Source: Burkholderiales bacterium
GTDB lineage: Bacteria; Pseudomonadota; Gammaproteobacteria; Burkholderiales; Casimicrobiaceae
DNA: 64,000 nt
Direction: 5' to 3'
NCBI GenBank assembly: GCA_016790165.1
Contig: JAEUPL010000021.1
Span: forward strand, 124,001 to 188,000
Of this stretch, positions 37,571 through 46,786 are shown in pieces (position 1 is the first letter of the stretch; each line of letters opens with the position of its first letter). The translations under genes were made by a program, and so were the position numbers. The notes below the pieces were generated by a model, which was not told where the DNA came from, made no database searches, and saw only the letters and a list, made by a program, of their open reading frames with translations.

Positions 37571-39016
37571 ATGACGCAATCCAAATCGCGTGTCGTGTCC
37601 ATTTCGTCGCGCTCGCCCAAGACGCGCGCCACGCCCACCAAACTGTTCGTGTTGGACACCAACGTGCTGATGCACGACCCGACCTCGTTGTACCGGTTTG
37701 AAGAACACGACATCTTTCTGCCCATCTGCACGCTGGAGGAACTCGACAATCACAAGAAGGGCACGCTGGAAGTCAATCGCAACGCGCGTCAGGCGTCGCG
37801 GTTCCTCGACGGGCTGGTCGGCGGCTTTGAGAATGGCATCGCCGAAGGCATTCCGCTGAACAAAGCCTCCCAGGGCAGCGCCACCGGCCGCCTGTTCCTG
37901 CAGACCGAACCAATCAGCGTGCAACTTCCGTCGTCGTTCGCACCGGGCAAGGCCGACAACGAGATCATCGCGGTCTGCCTGCACCTGCAGAAGAAGCTGC
38001 CGAAGCGCCACGTCGTGCTGGTGTCGAAGGACATCAACATGCGCATCAAAGCCCGTGCGCTGAACGTTGACGCAGAGGATTACTTCAACGACAAGGTGCT
38101 GGAAGACAGCGACCTTCTCTACACCGGCATGACCGAGTTGCCCGCCGATTTCTGGGAGAAGCACGGCAAGGGCGTCGAGAGCTGGCAACAGGGCGGCGCC
38201 ACCTTCTACAAGATCACCGGCCCGATCGTGCCCAAACTGCTGGTCAATGAATTCGTCTACACCGAGATCGACACGCCGTTCTACGCACGGGTGATCGCGA
38301 TCGAGGGCAAAAGCGCGACGTTGCAGACACTGCGCGACTTCGGCCACCACAAGAACGCTGTCTGGGGCATCACCGCGCGCAATCGCGAGCAGAACTTTGC
38401 CATGAACCTGCTGATGAACCCGGACGTGGACTTTGTTACCCTGCTCGGCCAGGCCGGTACCGGCAAGACATTGCTCACGCTTGCGGCGGGCCTGCAGCTC
38501 ACGCTGGACCAGAAAATCTACAACGAGATCATCATGACCCGCGTCACCGTGCCGGTCGGGGAGGACATCGGCTTTTTGCCGGGCACAGAGGAAGAAAAGA
38601 TGACACCATGGATGGGGGCGCTGGAGGACAACCTCGACGTGCTGATGGGCGCCGACAACCACGAGGGTGGCGACTGGGGCCGCGCCGCCAGCAACGAGTT
38701 GATCCGGTCACGCGTCAAGGTGAAGAGCCTCAACTTCATGCGCGGTCGTACCTTTCTGAACAAACTCCTCATCATCGACGAAGCACAAAACCTGACGCCG
38801 AAGCAAATGAAGACCCTGGTCACGCGCGCCGGCCCGGGCACCAAGGTGGTCTGCCTCGGCAACATCGCGCAGATCGATACGCCCTACCTCACCGAAGGTT
38901 CGTCCGGCCTGACCTACGTCGTCGACCGGTTTAAAGGCTGGCCACACGCCGGACACGTCACGCTGCAACGCGGCGAACGTTCACGGCTGGCGGATTACGC
39001 TGCAGAAATTCTTTGA
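37571..39016 (+). CDS. PhoH family protein with PIN domain (PhoH2 type)
   Basis: A 481-residue protein joining an N-terminal PIN nuclease-like domain (KLFVLDTNVLMHDPTSLYRF, residues 24-43, with PIN acidic residues) to a PhoH ATPase domain (GQAGTGKT at residues 293-300; LLIIDEAQN later). Such PIN-PhoH proteins are ATP-dependent RNA helicase/ribonucleases. I chose ATG 37571 (MTQSKSR), which follows AAGGAA; an open frame upstream lacks any domain. It is followed by a Bug receptor after 75 bases. Confidence 0.93.
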   Translation: MTQSKSRVVSISSRSPKTRATPTKLFVLDTNVLMHDPTSLYRFEEHDIFLPICTLEELDNHKKGTLEVNRNARQASRFLDGLVGGFENGIAEGIPLNKASQGSATGRLFLQTEPISVQLPSSFAPGKADNEIIAVCLHLQKKLPKRHVVLVSKDINMRIKARALNVDAEDYFNDKVLEDSDLLYTGMTELPADFWEKHGKGVESWQQGGATFYKITGPIVPKLLVNEFVYTEIDTPFYARVIAIEGKSATLQTLRDFGHHKNAVWGITARNREQNFAMNLLMNPDVDFVTLLGQAGTGKTLLTLAAGLQLTLDQKIYNEIIMTRVTVPVGEDIGFLPGTEEEKMTPWMGALEDNLDVLMGADNHEGGDWGRAASNELIRSRVKVKSLNFMRGRTFLNKLLIIDEAQNLTPKQMKTLVTRAGPGTKVVCLGNIAQIDTPYLTEGSSGLTYVVDRFKGWPHAGHVTLQRGERSRLADYAAEIL

Positions 39017-39091
39017 TACGGCAGCGCTCGTCGCGCCAGCGCGGCACCGTACACTGCCGCGTCCGATATTGAGCGGGTCAGGAGGTTGATC

Positions 39092-40045
39092 ATGAAGAAA
39101 CTGTTGCAAAGCGTGGCCGTTGGCGCGCTGTTCGTTGCGCCGGCATCGGCACTGGCGCAGGGTGCGTTCCCTGAACGTGCCATCAACTACATCATCCCGT
39201 TCGTGCCGGGCGGCGAGAGCGATATCGCTGCGCGACTGCAAGGCAAGGTAGCCGCCAAGCTCACGGGCAAGGACTTCGTCGTGCAGAACAAAGCGGGCGC
39301 CGGTGGTGCGCTGGCCTGGGGCCAACTCAACAGCCTGCCGGGAGACGGCTACACCGTCGTCGGCAGCAACCTGCCGCATTTGATCCTGCAGCCGCTCGAA
39401 GGCCAGGTGCAGTACAAAACCGACGATATCGTGAACGTGTTCTTCTTTCACTACACGCCCGACGCGTTGGTGGTCGCTGCGGATTCGCCATATCGCACGT
39501 TTGCCGATCTGGCAGCCGCGGCCAAGGCTAGCCCTGGCAAGCTGACGATTGCCGGCAGCGGTACGAATTCTGCCAATCACATGGCGTTCCAGCGGCTCGA
39601 AGTGCAGGGCAAGCTGAAGATGACCTATGTCCCTTTCAAGGGAACGGGCGACCTGACGACGGCGCTGCTCGGCAAGCACGTTGACGCGGCGATGACGTAT
39701 CCGACGTTCGCCGTGGCGAACAAGGAAAAGACGCGTGTCCTCGCCGTGGCCACGCCGAACCGTCTTCCGCAGTTCCCCAATACACCGACTTTCCGTGAGC
39801 TCGGCTTCGACTGGGTGGACGGCGCCTACCGCGGCGTCGCGGTACCGAAGTCCACGCCCGAGGCAGTGCGCAAGCAGCTGTCAGAACTATTTTTCCGGAT
39901 CAACAACGAACCTGAGCACCGCAAGCAAATGCTGGATGGTGGTTACGAACAAATCGACGTCACCTACGAACAGATGGGCGAGTTCATGAAAAAACGCACC
40001 GCCGAAACGATGCCGCTGGCGCGCCAGATGGGGCTGGTCAAGTAG
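39092..40045 (+). CDS. Bug-family tripartite tricarboxylate transporter receptor
   Basis: A 317-residue periplasmic receptor. Signal peptide MKKLLQSVAVGALFVAPASA is followed by LAQGAFPERAINYIIPFVPG and VVQNKAGAGGALAWG, all Bug hallmarks. The start is ATG 39092 (GGAGG 10 bases upstream); a TTG two codons earlier is less likely. Like the receptor at 21337 it has no transport-membrane subunit beside it. Ligand unknown. Confidence 0.92.
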   Translation: MKKLLQSVAVGALFVAPASALAQGAFPERAINYIIPFVPGGESDIAARLQGKVAAKLTGKDFVVQNKAGAGGALAWGQLNSLPGDGYTVVGSNLPHLILQPLEGQVQYKTDDIVNVFFFHYTPDALVVAADSPYRTFADLAAAAKASPGKLTIAGSGTNSANHMAFQRLEVQGKLKMTYVPFKGTGDLTTALLGKHVDAAMTYPTFAVANKEKTRVLAVATPNRLPQFPNTPTFRELGFDWVDGAYRGVAVPKSTPEAVRKQLSELFFRINNEPEHRKQMLDGGYEQIDVTYEQMGEFMKKRTAETMPLARQMGLVK

Positions 40046-40109
40046 CGCGCACTGCACGAGGCCAACGAAGCGTCGCGTCGGGCTTGGCAGCGATGCGACG
40101 ACGGGACGG

Positions 40110-40805
40110 TCAGGCGATTTCGACGACGCCGCGCTCGGGCATCGGTTGCGCCGGTGCATTGGCGGCGCGCAGCTTCGCCATCTGCACACGCAGCCAGTCT
40201 ACCAGTGGCTGCCACGCTTCAAGCTGGTTCTCAGTGCGTGCCTTCGGCAAATCATAAATCGACACACCGTCGCGCGCGCATTGTGGATACACAACGCTGT
40301 CGGGCACAAACATCACGACGGGCAAGCCGCTGCGTTGAAAGAAACTGTTCAACTCTTGCGCCATGCGCGTTCGGCTGTCAGTCCGGCTGCCAACCAGGCC
40401 GATCGCTACCTTGCCAGACTGGACGTTGGTGTCTTGATGCAGTTTGATGAGAAATTTCGCGGTAGCTTCAATGTCGAACACCGACGGATTCACTGGCACC
40501 AATACAAAATTTGCGCGAGACAACAGGTAGGTACGATCCGCGCGACGCAGGCGAGCGTGCGTGTCGATCACCATCCACTGCGGCGCAAAGGCGCGCAGCT
40601 CTTCCATGTCGGTCTCTTCAGTCCACGACATGATCTTGGGCAGTGACGCTGGGCGCCGCGCCAGCCAGTTGGTCGCTGACTGCTGCTTGTCGAGATCCAT
40701 GATCACCACACGCTGCTTGGACTGCGCCAGCATGCCGGCGATGTTGGTCGCGAGCGTCGATTTGCCCGCGCCGCCTTTTGGATTGGCCACAAGAATGGTG
40801 TACAT
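40110..40805 (-). CDS. ParA/MinD-type ATPase, second of tandem pair, altered switch
   Basis: A 231-residue cytoplasmic P-loop ATPase with deviant Walker A KGGAGKST (residues 10-17), NIAGMLAQSKQRVVIMDLDKQQ and the C-terminal ARDGVSIYDLPKARTENQLE segment. Where ParA proteins carry the switch sequence D-x-P-A-G, this protein reads VIDTHARLRRADR: the Asp stays but the Pro-Ala-Gly is lost. It lies 90 bases after its paralogue (40896-41546). No ParB, centromere-like repeats or replication genes are nearby, so a chromosomal or cargo-positioning role is more likely than plasmid partition. Confidence 0.85.
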   Translation of the reverse strand: MYTILVANPKGGAGKSTLATNIAGMLAQSKQRVVIMDLDKQQSATNWLARRPASLPKIMSWTEETDMEELRAFAPQWMVIDTHARLRRADRTYLLSRANFVLVPVNPSVFDIEATAKFLIKLHQDTNVQSGKVAIGLVGSRTDSRTRMAQELNSFFQRSGLPVVMFVPDSVVYPQCARDGVSIYDLPKARTENQLEAWQPLVDWLRVQMAKLRAANAPAQPMPERGVVEIA

Positions 40806-40895
40806 GCGCGGAAGTGTAGCGCGCGCCACGCTGAAAGCACCAGCCGACGCGGCTTGGGCTACCGCCGAACACATGCCATCAGCATAATGCAGTAG

Positions 40896-41546
40896 TCAGG
40901 GGCGATGCGATTTCGCCGCTACGGCCGTCTGCAACCAGTGCAGGATGGGCGGCCAGTCCCCCCATGCATCCTCGGCGCGCGAGCGCGGCTGGTCGAAGAT
41001 GGAGAGGCCGTCGCGTGCCGCATGCACATAGAGCTGCGAGTCGCGAATGTGCGTGAGCACGTCGAGCGACAAGGGTGCAAGGAAAGCATCCAGGTCAGAC
41101 GCAGCGATCGTGCGGCCGTCGACTTTGGAGCCCACAATCGCGAGCGCGCGCTTGCCGTCTTTCACCGGCTTCAGCGCCGTCAGTTCGCTCACAAAATCAG
41201 CCGTCGCTTCAAAGTCGAACGACGATGTCGCCACCGGCACCAGCACGGCATCGGCAACCTTGACCATCTCGGCGAGCGCGTGCCCGTGCAGCCCGGCAGG
41301 AGCGTCCACGATGAGCCATTGCGGCGCGTAGTCGCGAATGATCTTCGGGTCCGTGTCGGGAAGCGCACCGCGCACCTCGGGGAACCCGCGCGGGCGACGT
41401 CCCAGCCAGCGTGCAGCAGAGCGCTGACGATCCATATCCAGGATCACCACGCGCTGACGCTTGCCGGCCAGATAGGCCGCCAGATTGGTGGCGACAGTGG
41501 TCTTGCCGGCACCGCCCTTGGGATTGGCGACGAGTACGGTAAACAT
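40896..41546 (-). CDS. ParA/MinD-type ATPase, first of tandem pair
   Basis: A 216-residue ParA-type ATPase with Walker A KGGAGKTT at the same position as its neighbour, VVILDMDRQRSAARWLGRRP and an intact switch, WLIVDAPAGLHG. It is a clear paralogue of the gene downstream: both begin M-[FY]-T-x-LVANPKGGAGK, share SAA/TNWLxRRP, and end in an ARDG[LV]SI[FY]D segment. The tandem probably arose by duplication. Partner and cargo are unknown. Confidence 0.87.
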   Translation of the reverse strand: MFTVLVANPKGGAGKTTVATNLAAYLAGKRQRVVILDMDRQRSAARWLGRRPRGFPEVRGALPDTDPKIIRDYAPQWLIVDAPAGLHGHALAEMVKVADAVLVPVATSSFDFEATADFVSELTALKPVKDGKRALAIVGSKVDGRTIAASDLDAFLAPLSLDVLTHIRDSQLYVHAARDGLSIFDQPRSRAEDAWGDWPPILHWLQTAVAAKSHRP

Positions 41547-41713
41547 GGCAAATGACAGGGAAATCAGGTCGGCTGGCAGTATAGGGCAGCGTTCGGCGAG
41601 ATGCGAATCCGGCGAACGACCCGGCGAGGGCTACTCACCCATTGCGCTGGCTAGGAGCCTGCGCGGCAGAAAATTCCTTCTGCGAATGACGAGTTCTTCT
41701 GCGTCGCAAACTC

Positions 41714-43738
41714 CTAGCGGAGCAAGTGCCGCGCCAAAAACGACTCCATCCTTGAGTAGAACTCGATTCGATTCTCCAGTTTGGCGTAGCCATGGCCCTC
41801 GTCGGTCTTGATCATCCATTCCACTGGCTTACCGAGCCGCAGCAGCGCGTCGCGCATTTTTTCTCCGTGGATCAATGGCACACGACGGTCCTCACCGCCG
41901 TATGCCATCAACACCGGCTTGTTAATGCGGTCGGCGTTTTGCGCGGGTGATGTCGCCTTGAGCTGTGCAGCATCGCGCTCCGGGTCGCCGACCATGATCG
42001 GAAACAGATAGCGCATGAAATCGCTGTCGCTGGCATCCGACCAGGTGACCGAGTGAAACAACTGCAGATCGGTCACGCCAACGTAATTGATCGCGCACTG
42101 AAACAACTCCGGAGTCCTGACGAGAGCCTGCATTGCGGCGTAGCCGCCGTAGCTGGCGCCGTAGATGCACAATCGCTTCGGATCGGCAATGCCTTGCTTG
42201 ACAGCCCACTGGGCGCTGTCGGTGACGTCGTCCTGCATCGCGAGCCCCCATTGTTTGAAGCTCGCGAGCAGATGTTTGTAGCCCATGCCCGTGGTACCGC
42301 GAAAATTCGGCTGCAACACGGCGTAGCCGCGCGAGGCCAGGAACTGCGCCTCGGCGTCCCAACGCCACGTGTAGCCTGGCACCCATGGCCCACCATGCAC
42401 GATCACCACCATCGGCAGTTGCTTCGCCGGCACACCACGCGGTACCGTCAGCAGCGCCGTCAGCGGCAGATCGTCGCGCGCAGCAAACTTCACAATGCGC
42501 GATTCCGCCATCTGCGCAGGCTTGATCCACGGCCGGGCGTCAATCAGAAATTCCAGCTTGGCGCTCTGGAAGTCGTAGAGATAGACGGTACCAGGCGATC
42601 GGTCAGACAACGAGTAAACCAGCATGCGCCGCGACTGCTGCGGCGGCGTGAAAAGATTCACTGCGTTGGGCAGCTTCGCATCGAATTGGCGCTGCAACGC
42701 TGCCCAGCGGTCGTCCAGCCAGGTAATGGTTTGCCGTTCGCCATTCCACCAGACGCCTGCCAGCTTGCGGCTGAGCGGGTCGAAGATCGGCGAGATCATG
42801 TCGTATTCGTCTCGCGACGCGAGCACCGCTTGTGTTTGCCCTTTGTCGTCAAGGCGAAGCAACGAGGCGGTCCCGCGCGTACCCGCGATCACCTTGCGGT
42901 CACGCAGCCCAAGGCCGTAGATCGCACCGTCGTAGCCGATGGCCACCGCACCATTGGCAGGCTCACGAAAGTCACCGTCGGACCACTTGACCCAGGGCGA
43001 TTTTTCATCGGCTCGGTAGTAGGTACGCGCAGTCGTGCCCTTCATACTGATCGCCCCGCGCGGCACGCCGGCGCGGTCCAGCGCCCAGCTCTGCACGTCG
43101 CCGGGGTTGTCGTAGCTCAAAAGCGTCTTGCGTGCCGTGCGCGTGTTGAGGCGGTAGACGTCGATGGCGTCGTAGCTTCGTTCGTTGACCGAGACGATCA
43201 GGTCATCGCTGCCGTCGTTCAGCGGCATCAGCACCCGGGTGACGCGGGGCCGCATCACCACCGCGGACCCGTCACCGTAGGGCAGAGCGAGCCGACGGGC
43301 ATTGTTGCCATCCCGGTCTACCGCGAAGAGCCCACCGGTGCGCCACGGGTTGATCTGTCCGACAGGATCGCTGGCATTGCCGCTGACAAAGGCGAGGCGC
43401 GTGGAGTTGACCCAATAGTGTTCAACCACGTCGGCATCGGGGAGCGTGGCGACCATGCGCGACGTGCGCCGCTCGACGTCGATGACGGCGAGACCTAACC
43501 GCCCACTGGCGCGCGCCAGAAAGGCCAAATGGTTGCCATCAGGCGAAAGCGCCGGTCGCAGCACGTCCGGCGCGCGAAAGAAATCTTGCAGGGGTACCTG
43601 GGTCGGTGCCGGACCCGGCGTTGTCTGCCCTTGCGCGTGCACACAGGTCGCGGCACTCGCCAGGATCACTGCGCGTGCAAGCCAAATCAGCGCATTACGC
43701 GCGGAGCGACTAGCCCCTGTCCAACGTTGACACATCAT
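41714..43738 (-). CDS. Prolyl oligopeptidase family (S9) exported peptidase
   Basis: A protein of about 674 residues with an N-terminal signal (WLARAVILASAATCVHAQ) and the S9 layout: a beta-propeller over the first 420 residues and an alpha/beta-hydrolase catalytic domain at the end. The nucleophile is in GASYGGYAA (about Ser529), the acid in YGGEDRRVP (about Asp617) and the His in DEGHGY (about His649). It probably cleaves peptides in the periplasm. ATG 43738 or 43735 is the likely start; a longer upstream frame lacks the signal-peptide pattern. It lies 94 bases after the response-regulator gene. Confidence 0.92.
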   Translation of the reverse strand: MMCQRWTGASRSARNALIWLARAVILASAATCVHAQGQTTPGPAPTQVPLQDFFRAPDVLRPALSPDGNHLAFLARASGRLGLAVIDVERRTSRMVATLPDADVVEHYWVNSTRLAFVSGNASDPVGQINPWRTGGLFAVDRDGNNARRLALPYGDGSAVVMRPRVTRVLMPLNDGSDDLIVSVNERSYDAIDVYRLNTRTARKTLLSYDNPGDVQSWALDRAGVPRGAISMKGTTARTYYRADEKSPWVKWSDGDFREPANGAVAIGYDGAIYGLGLRDRKVIAGTRGTASLLRLDDKGQTQAVLASRDEYDMISPIFDPLSRKLAGVWWNGERQTITWLDDRWAALQRQFDAKLPNAVNLFTPPQQSRRMLVYSLSDRSPGTVYLYDFQSAKLEFLIDARPWIKPAQMAESRIVKFAARDDLPLTALLTVPRGVPAKQLPMVVIVHGGPWVPGYTWRWDAEAQFLASRGYAVLQPNFRGTTGMGYKHLLASFKQWGLAMQDDVTDSAQWAVKQGIADPKRLCIYGASYGGYAAMQALVRTPELFQCAINYVGVTDLQLFHSVTWSDASDSDFMRYLFPIMVGDPERDAAQLKATSPAQNADRINKPVLMAYGGEDRRVPLIHGEKMRDALLRLGKPVEWMIKTDEGHGYAKLENRIEFYSRMESFLARHLLR

Positions 43739-43832
43739 CGCAGTGTGAACCCGGAACACAACGAAGCGAAGCTCATTGCGACGAACGACGATCCGTGTCG
43801 ATGAGTGACGACCAGGCACAACGCCGCCAGTG

Positions 43833-44585
43833 CTACATCTGCTTGAACAGGTGGAAGAAATGTCGGCTCACCGCAATTCGTTCGTTGCTCCCGCGCAAAA
43901 CGACCGAATGCTTTTCCACGCCATCGCGCGTGATGCGATTGATGCGCCGGACGTTGACGATGGCGCTACGGTGAACCTGCCAGAACACTTCCGGATCCAG
44001 CCCATCCATCAGTTCTCGCAACGACATCCGGATCAGCACGTCGTCGTTCTCAGTCACGACCCGCGTGTATTTGGTATCTGACTGGAAGAAGATCACGTCG
44101 TCCACGGGGAACATCTTCACATCCTGGCCAACCAGCGCCTTGATCCATTTCAGCCGTTCGGACGTTTTCGGTGTCTGACTGTTCAGCAGGTGCACCACCG
44201 GCGTCAAATCATCGGGGGGCGAATCAATGTTCGCGAGGAGCCGCGCGATGGTGACGTTCAGGCGTTCTTCCTCGATGGGCTTCAGCAAATAGTCGACGGC
44301 CCCGCGCTCGAAGGCCTCGACCGCGAACTGATCGTAGGCCGTGCAAAACACGATCCGCGAACGGTCGCCAATCTCCGCCGCCACTTCAAGCCCCGTCTTC
44401 ACAGGCATGCGGATGTCGAGGAAGCAGACATCCGGCGACGTTGCCTCAAACTGCGCGAGCGCATCCTCACCGTTCACTGCCTCTGCGACGATCTGGACCC
44501 TATCGCTATGGGCCTCCAGCAACTCGCGCATCCGCTCGCGCATCAGCGGTTCGTCGTCGGCATACAGGGCTCTTAACCTTTCCAT
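43833..44585 (-). CDS. LytTR-domain response regulator
   Basis: A 250-residue response regulator. The receiver domain has the phospho-acceptor Asp57 (CFLDIRMP), acidic pair DDE near residue 10 and Lys in YLLKPI; the LytTR DNA-binding domain covers about residues 150-245 (VDDVIFFQSDTKYTRVVTEN, FWQVHRSAIVNVRRI). It starts 30 bases after the sensor kinase stop, forming an AlgR/AgrA-type pair. Confidence 0.94.
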   Translation of the reverse strand: MERLRALYADDEPLMRERMRELLEAHSDRVQIVAEAVNGEDALAQFEATSPDVCFLDIRMPVKTGLEVAAEIGDRSRIVFCTAYDQFAVEAFERGAVDYLLKPIEEERLNVTIARLLANIDSPPDDLTPVVHLLNSQTPKTSERLKWIKALVGQDVKMFPVDDVIFFQSDTKYTRVVTENDDVLIRMSLRELMDGLDPEVFWQVHRSAIVNVRRINRITRDGVEKHSVVLRGSNERIAVSRHFFHLFKQM

Positions 44586-44615
44586 GGCGATTCGTCTGGT
44601 AGGAGGGCGAAATAG

Positions 44616-45719
44616 TCAGTTCGTGGTTGCCGTCGACTCGGCGTCGGCAACCACGGGGATTTGTAGTAACGCGATGCAGCCGCTCGGCGAGTTCTGGGTC
44701 AGCTGCACGCGCGCCGAGTCGCCGTAAATCGCCCGCAGGCGCTGTGCGATGTTCGAAAGGCCCAAGCCGCCACCCGCATCCTTCGACACCGTGGAGGTCA
44801 GGCCGACACCGGTATCGATGACGCGAATTTCGACGCACGCATCGGCCAGTGTTGCGGTTACGTCGATGCGGCCACCGTCGCGGGCGGGTTCGATGCCGTG
44901 TTTGACGGCGTTCTCCACCAGTGTCATGACCAGTGCCGGCGGCAGCTCTACGGCGTCCACTGCCGCATCCGCCTGCACCGAGAACGCCAGCCGATCCCGC
45001 ATGCGCGTCTGCATGATCGCCAGATAGGCGGAAATCTGCTCGAACTCACGCCGTACCGTCGCTTTGTCGTCCCGCATCGACGGGATCGACATACGCAGAA
45101 ATCGCACCAGATGGCCGATCAATCTGGAGGCCTCGGGCGCACCTTTCTGCGCCAGCTGCTGCGCTGCCGCCAACGTGTTGAACAGGAAGTGCGGCTCAAT
45201 TTGAGCCTGTAGAAGTCGAAGGCGGGTTTCGGTCAACTGCCGTTGCACATCGCTTTCCTGTTTTTCGCTGGACAGGCGGCGATTGGTGATGGTGATCTGC
45301 TGCGCGCGCAGATACACGACGGCGCCGACAATCGCAGCGTAGAGCAACCCCGCCGAGACGCCTGCCACCAGCATGGCCTGGAAGCGCAGGTAGAACGTCT
45401 GACGCAAGTCGTTTCCGTAGTAGCGATCCAGCGTCGCACCAATCAGAAACGCAATAAATACCGCTGCAATCGGTGCCGCAACAGAGATGTGAATCAGCTT
45501 GCGCGCGAGTGTCGCCGTCGGAGAGAAGACCGGCACCACTGCCAGGCCCAACAAAAAAAACAAAACGTTCAGCGCTGGCCACGCTTCAAAAAAGGCGATG
45601 TCGGGCACCCACCACGCAGCGAGAGCGGCCATCACCACAGCCAGCGGCACCGACGCGAACAGCCATCGCGGTAGCGCGATCGACGGTGCACCACGCGAGT
45701 TGTTCGCTTCGCCGGCCAT
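44616..45719 (-). CDS. Sensor histidine kinase (LytS/YehU type)
   Basis: A 367-residue membrane sensor. About four hydrophobic segments occupy residues 20-135, then a coiled linker and the His_kinase domain with phospho-acceptor His177 (QAQIEPHFLFNTL), N-box MTLVENAVKHG and G-boxes VIDTGVGL and GGGLGLSNI. There is no recognisable extracellular sensing domain, so the signal may be sensed in the membrane. It starts only 9 bases after the phosphate-transporter stop, so phosphate transport and signalling may be co-transcribed. Confidence 0.93.
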   Translation of the reverse strand: MAGEANNSRGAPSIALPRWLFASVPLAVVMAALAAWWVPDIAFFEAWPALNVLFFLLGLAVVPVFSPTATLARKLIHISVAAPIAAVFIAFLIGATLDRYYGNDLRQTFYLRFQAMLVAGVSAGLLYAAIVGAVVYLRAQQITITNRRLSSEKQESDVQRQLTETRLRLLQAQIEPHFLFNTLAAAQQLAQKGAPEASRLIGHLVRFLRMSIPSMRDDKATVRREFEQISAYLAIMQTRMRDRLAFSVQADAAVDAVELPPALVMTLVENAVKHGIEPARDGGRIDVTATLADACVEIRVIDTGVGLTSTVSKDAGGGLGLSNIAQRLRAIYGDSARVQLTQNSPSGCIALLQIPVVADAESTATTN

Positions 45720-45728
45720 TGCGGGCGA

Positions 45729-46739
45729 TCAGAACAGGTGTTTGCCGGCCCACCACGCGATAGCAGCCATAAACGCGGATGCCGGGATGGTGAACACCCA
45801 CGCCCAGACGATGCTGCCGGCAATCCCCCAGCGCACCGCCGTCACCTTGCGTGCGGCGCCGACGCCGACGATTGAACCCGTAATCGTGTGCGTGGTGGAC
45901 ACCGGAATGCCGAAGGACGACGCAACAAACAACGTGATTGCCCCCCCCGTTTCAGCGCAGAAACCACCCACGGGCTTCAGTTTGGTGATTTTTTGCCCCA
46001 TCGTCTTCACAATGCGCCACCCACCAAACAGGGTACCGAGTGAGATGGCAGCATAGCAGGAGACGATGACCCAGTAGGGCGGTGTCGGTGCGCCTTTCGC
46101 AACCACGCCCGATATCAGCAATAACAACCAGATGATGCCCATCGTCTTTTGTGCATCGTTGCTGCCATGGCCAAGGCTGTATAGCGCACAAGAAACCAGT
46201 TGACCCCGCCGGAACCACTTGTCGACGCGCCGCGGCGTGCTGCGATGAAACAGCCAGGACACCGCCAGCATCAACAATGCCCCTAGAACGAAGCCCATGA
46301 GCGGTGAAACGATGATAAATACCACCGTCTTGCCGATCCCCGATCCGATCAGTGCGCTCGTGCCCGCCTTCGCCACCGTCGCGCCAATCATGCCTCCGAT
46401 CAGCGCATGAGACGACGACGACGGGATGCCGTAGTACCACGTCACCACGTTCCACAAGATGGCCCCTACGAGTGCGCCAAAGATCACGTGGGAGTCGACG
46501 ACCGACGGATCGACCATGCCTTTACCAATGGTGGCCGCGACGTGCAGGCCGAAAATAAAGAGCGCCAGAAAATTGAAGCAGGCCGCCCAAATCACTGCCT
46601 GGCCGGGCCGCAGCACCGCCGTCGACACAATGGTGGCAATGGCGTTGGCGGCATCGTGAAAGCCGTTCATGAAATCGAATGCCAGCGCGAGTGCGACCAG
46701 CATCACGATGACCCAAAGGGCAACGACGGTGGGTTCCAT
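45729..46739 (-). CDS. pit: PiT family inorganic phosphate transporter
   Basis: A 336-residue polytopic membrane protein with the duplicated PiT motifs AFDFMNGFHDAANAIATIVS and YSLGHGSNDAQKTMGII. It imports phosphate, probably as a metal-phosphate complex with protons. The DUF47 gene lies 47 bases upstream, the standard partner, and the sensor kinase follows 9 bases downstream. Confidence 0.94.
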   Translation of the reverse strand: MEPTVVALWVIVMLVALALAFDFMNGFHDAANAIATIVSTAVLRPGQAVIWAACFNFLALFIFGLHVAATIGKGMVDPSVVDSHVIFGALVGAILWNVVTWYYGIPSSSSHALIGGMIGATVAKAGTSALIGSGIGKTVVFIIVSPLMGFVLGALLMLAVSWLFHRSTPRRVDKWFRRGQLVSCALYSLGHGSNDAQKTMGIIWLLLLISGVVAKGAPTPPYWVIVSCYAAISLGTLFGGWRIVKTMGQKITKLKPVGGFCAETGGAITLFVASSFGIPVSTTHTITGSIVGVGAARKVTAVRWGIAGSIVWAWVFTIPASAFMAAIAWWAGKHLF

Positions 46740-46786
46740 AAGTGAACTTGTCTCGTGAAGTCAGCGAAGTGTGGTCGGTGGTCCGA

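Noticed and set aside
37424-38662. Long open frame opposite phoH
   Set aside because: Antisense to a well-supported PIN-PhoH gene; no recognisable domain.
40110-41546. Plasmid or prophage partition locus
   Set aside because: No ParB, centromere repeats, replication or phage genes are near; surrounding genes are chromosomal.
42053-43498. Long open frame opposite the S9 peptidase gene
   Set aside because: Antisense to a peptidase with intact triad; composition is that of a shadow frame.
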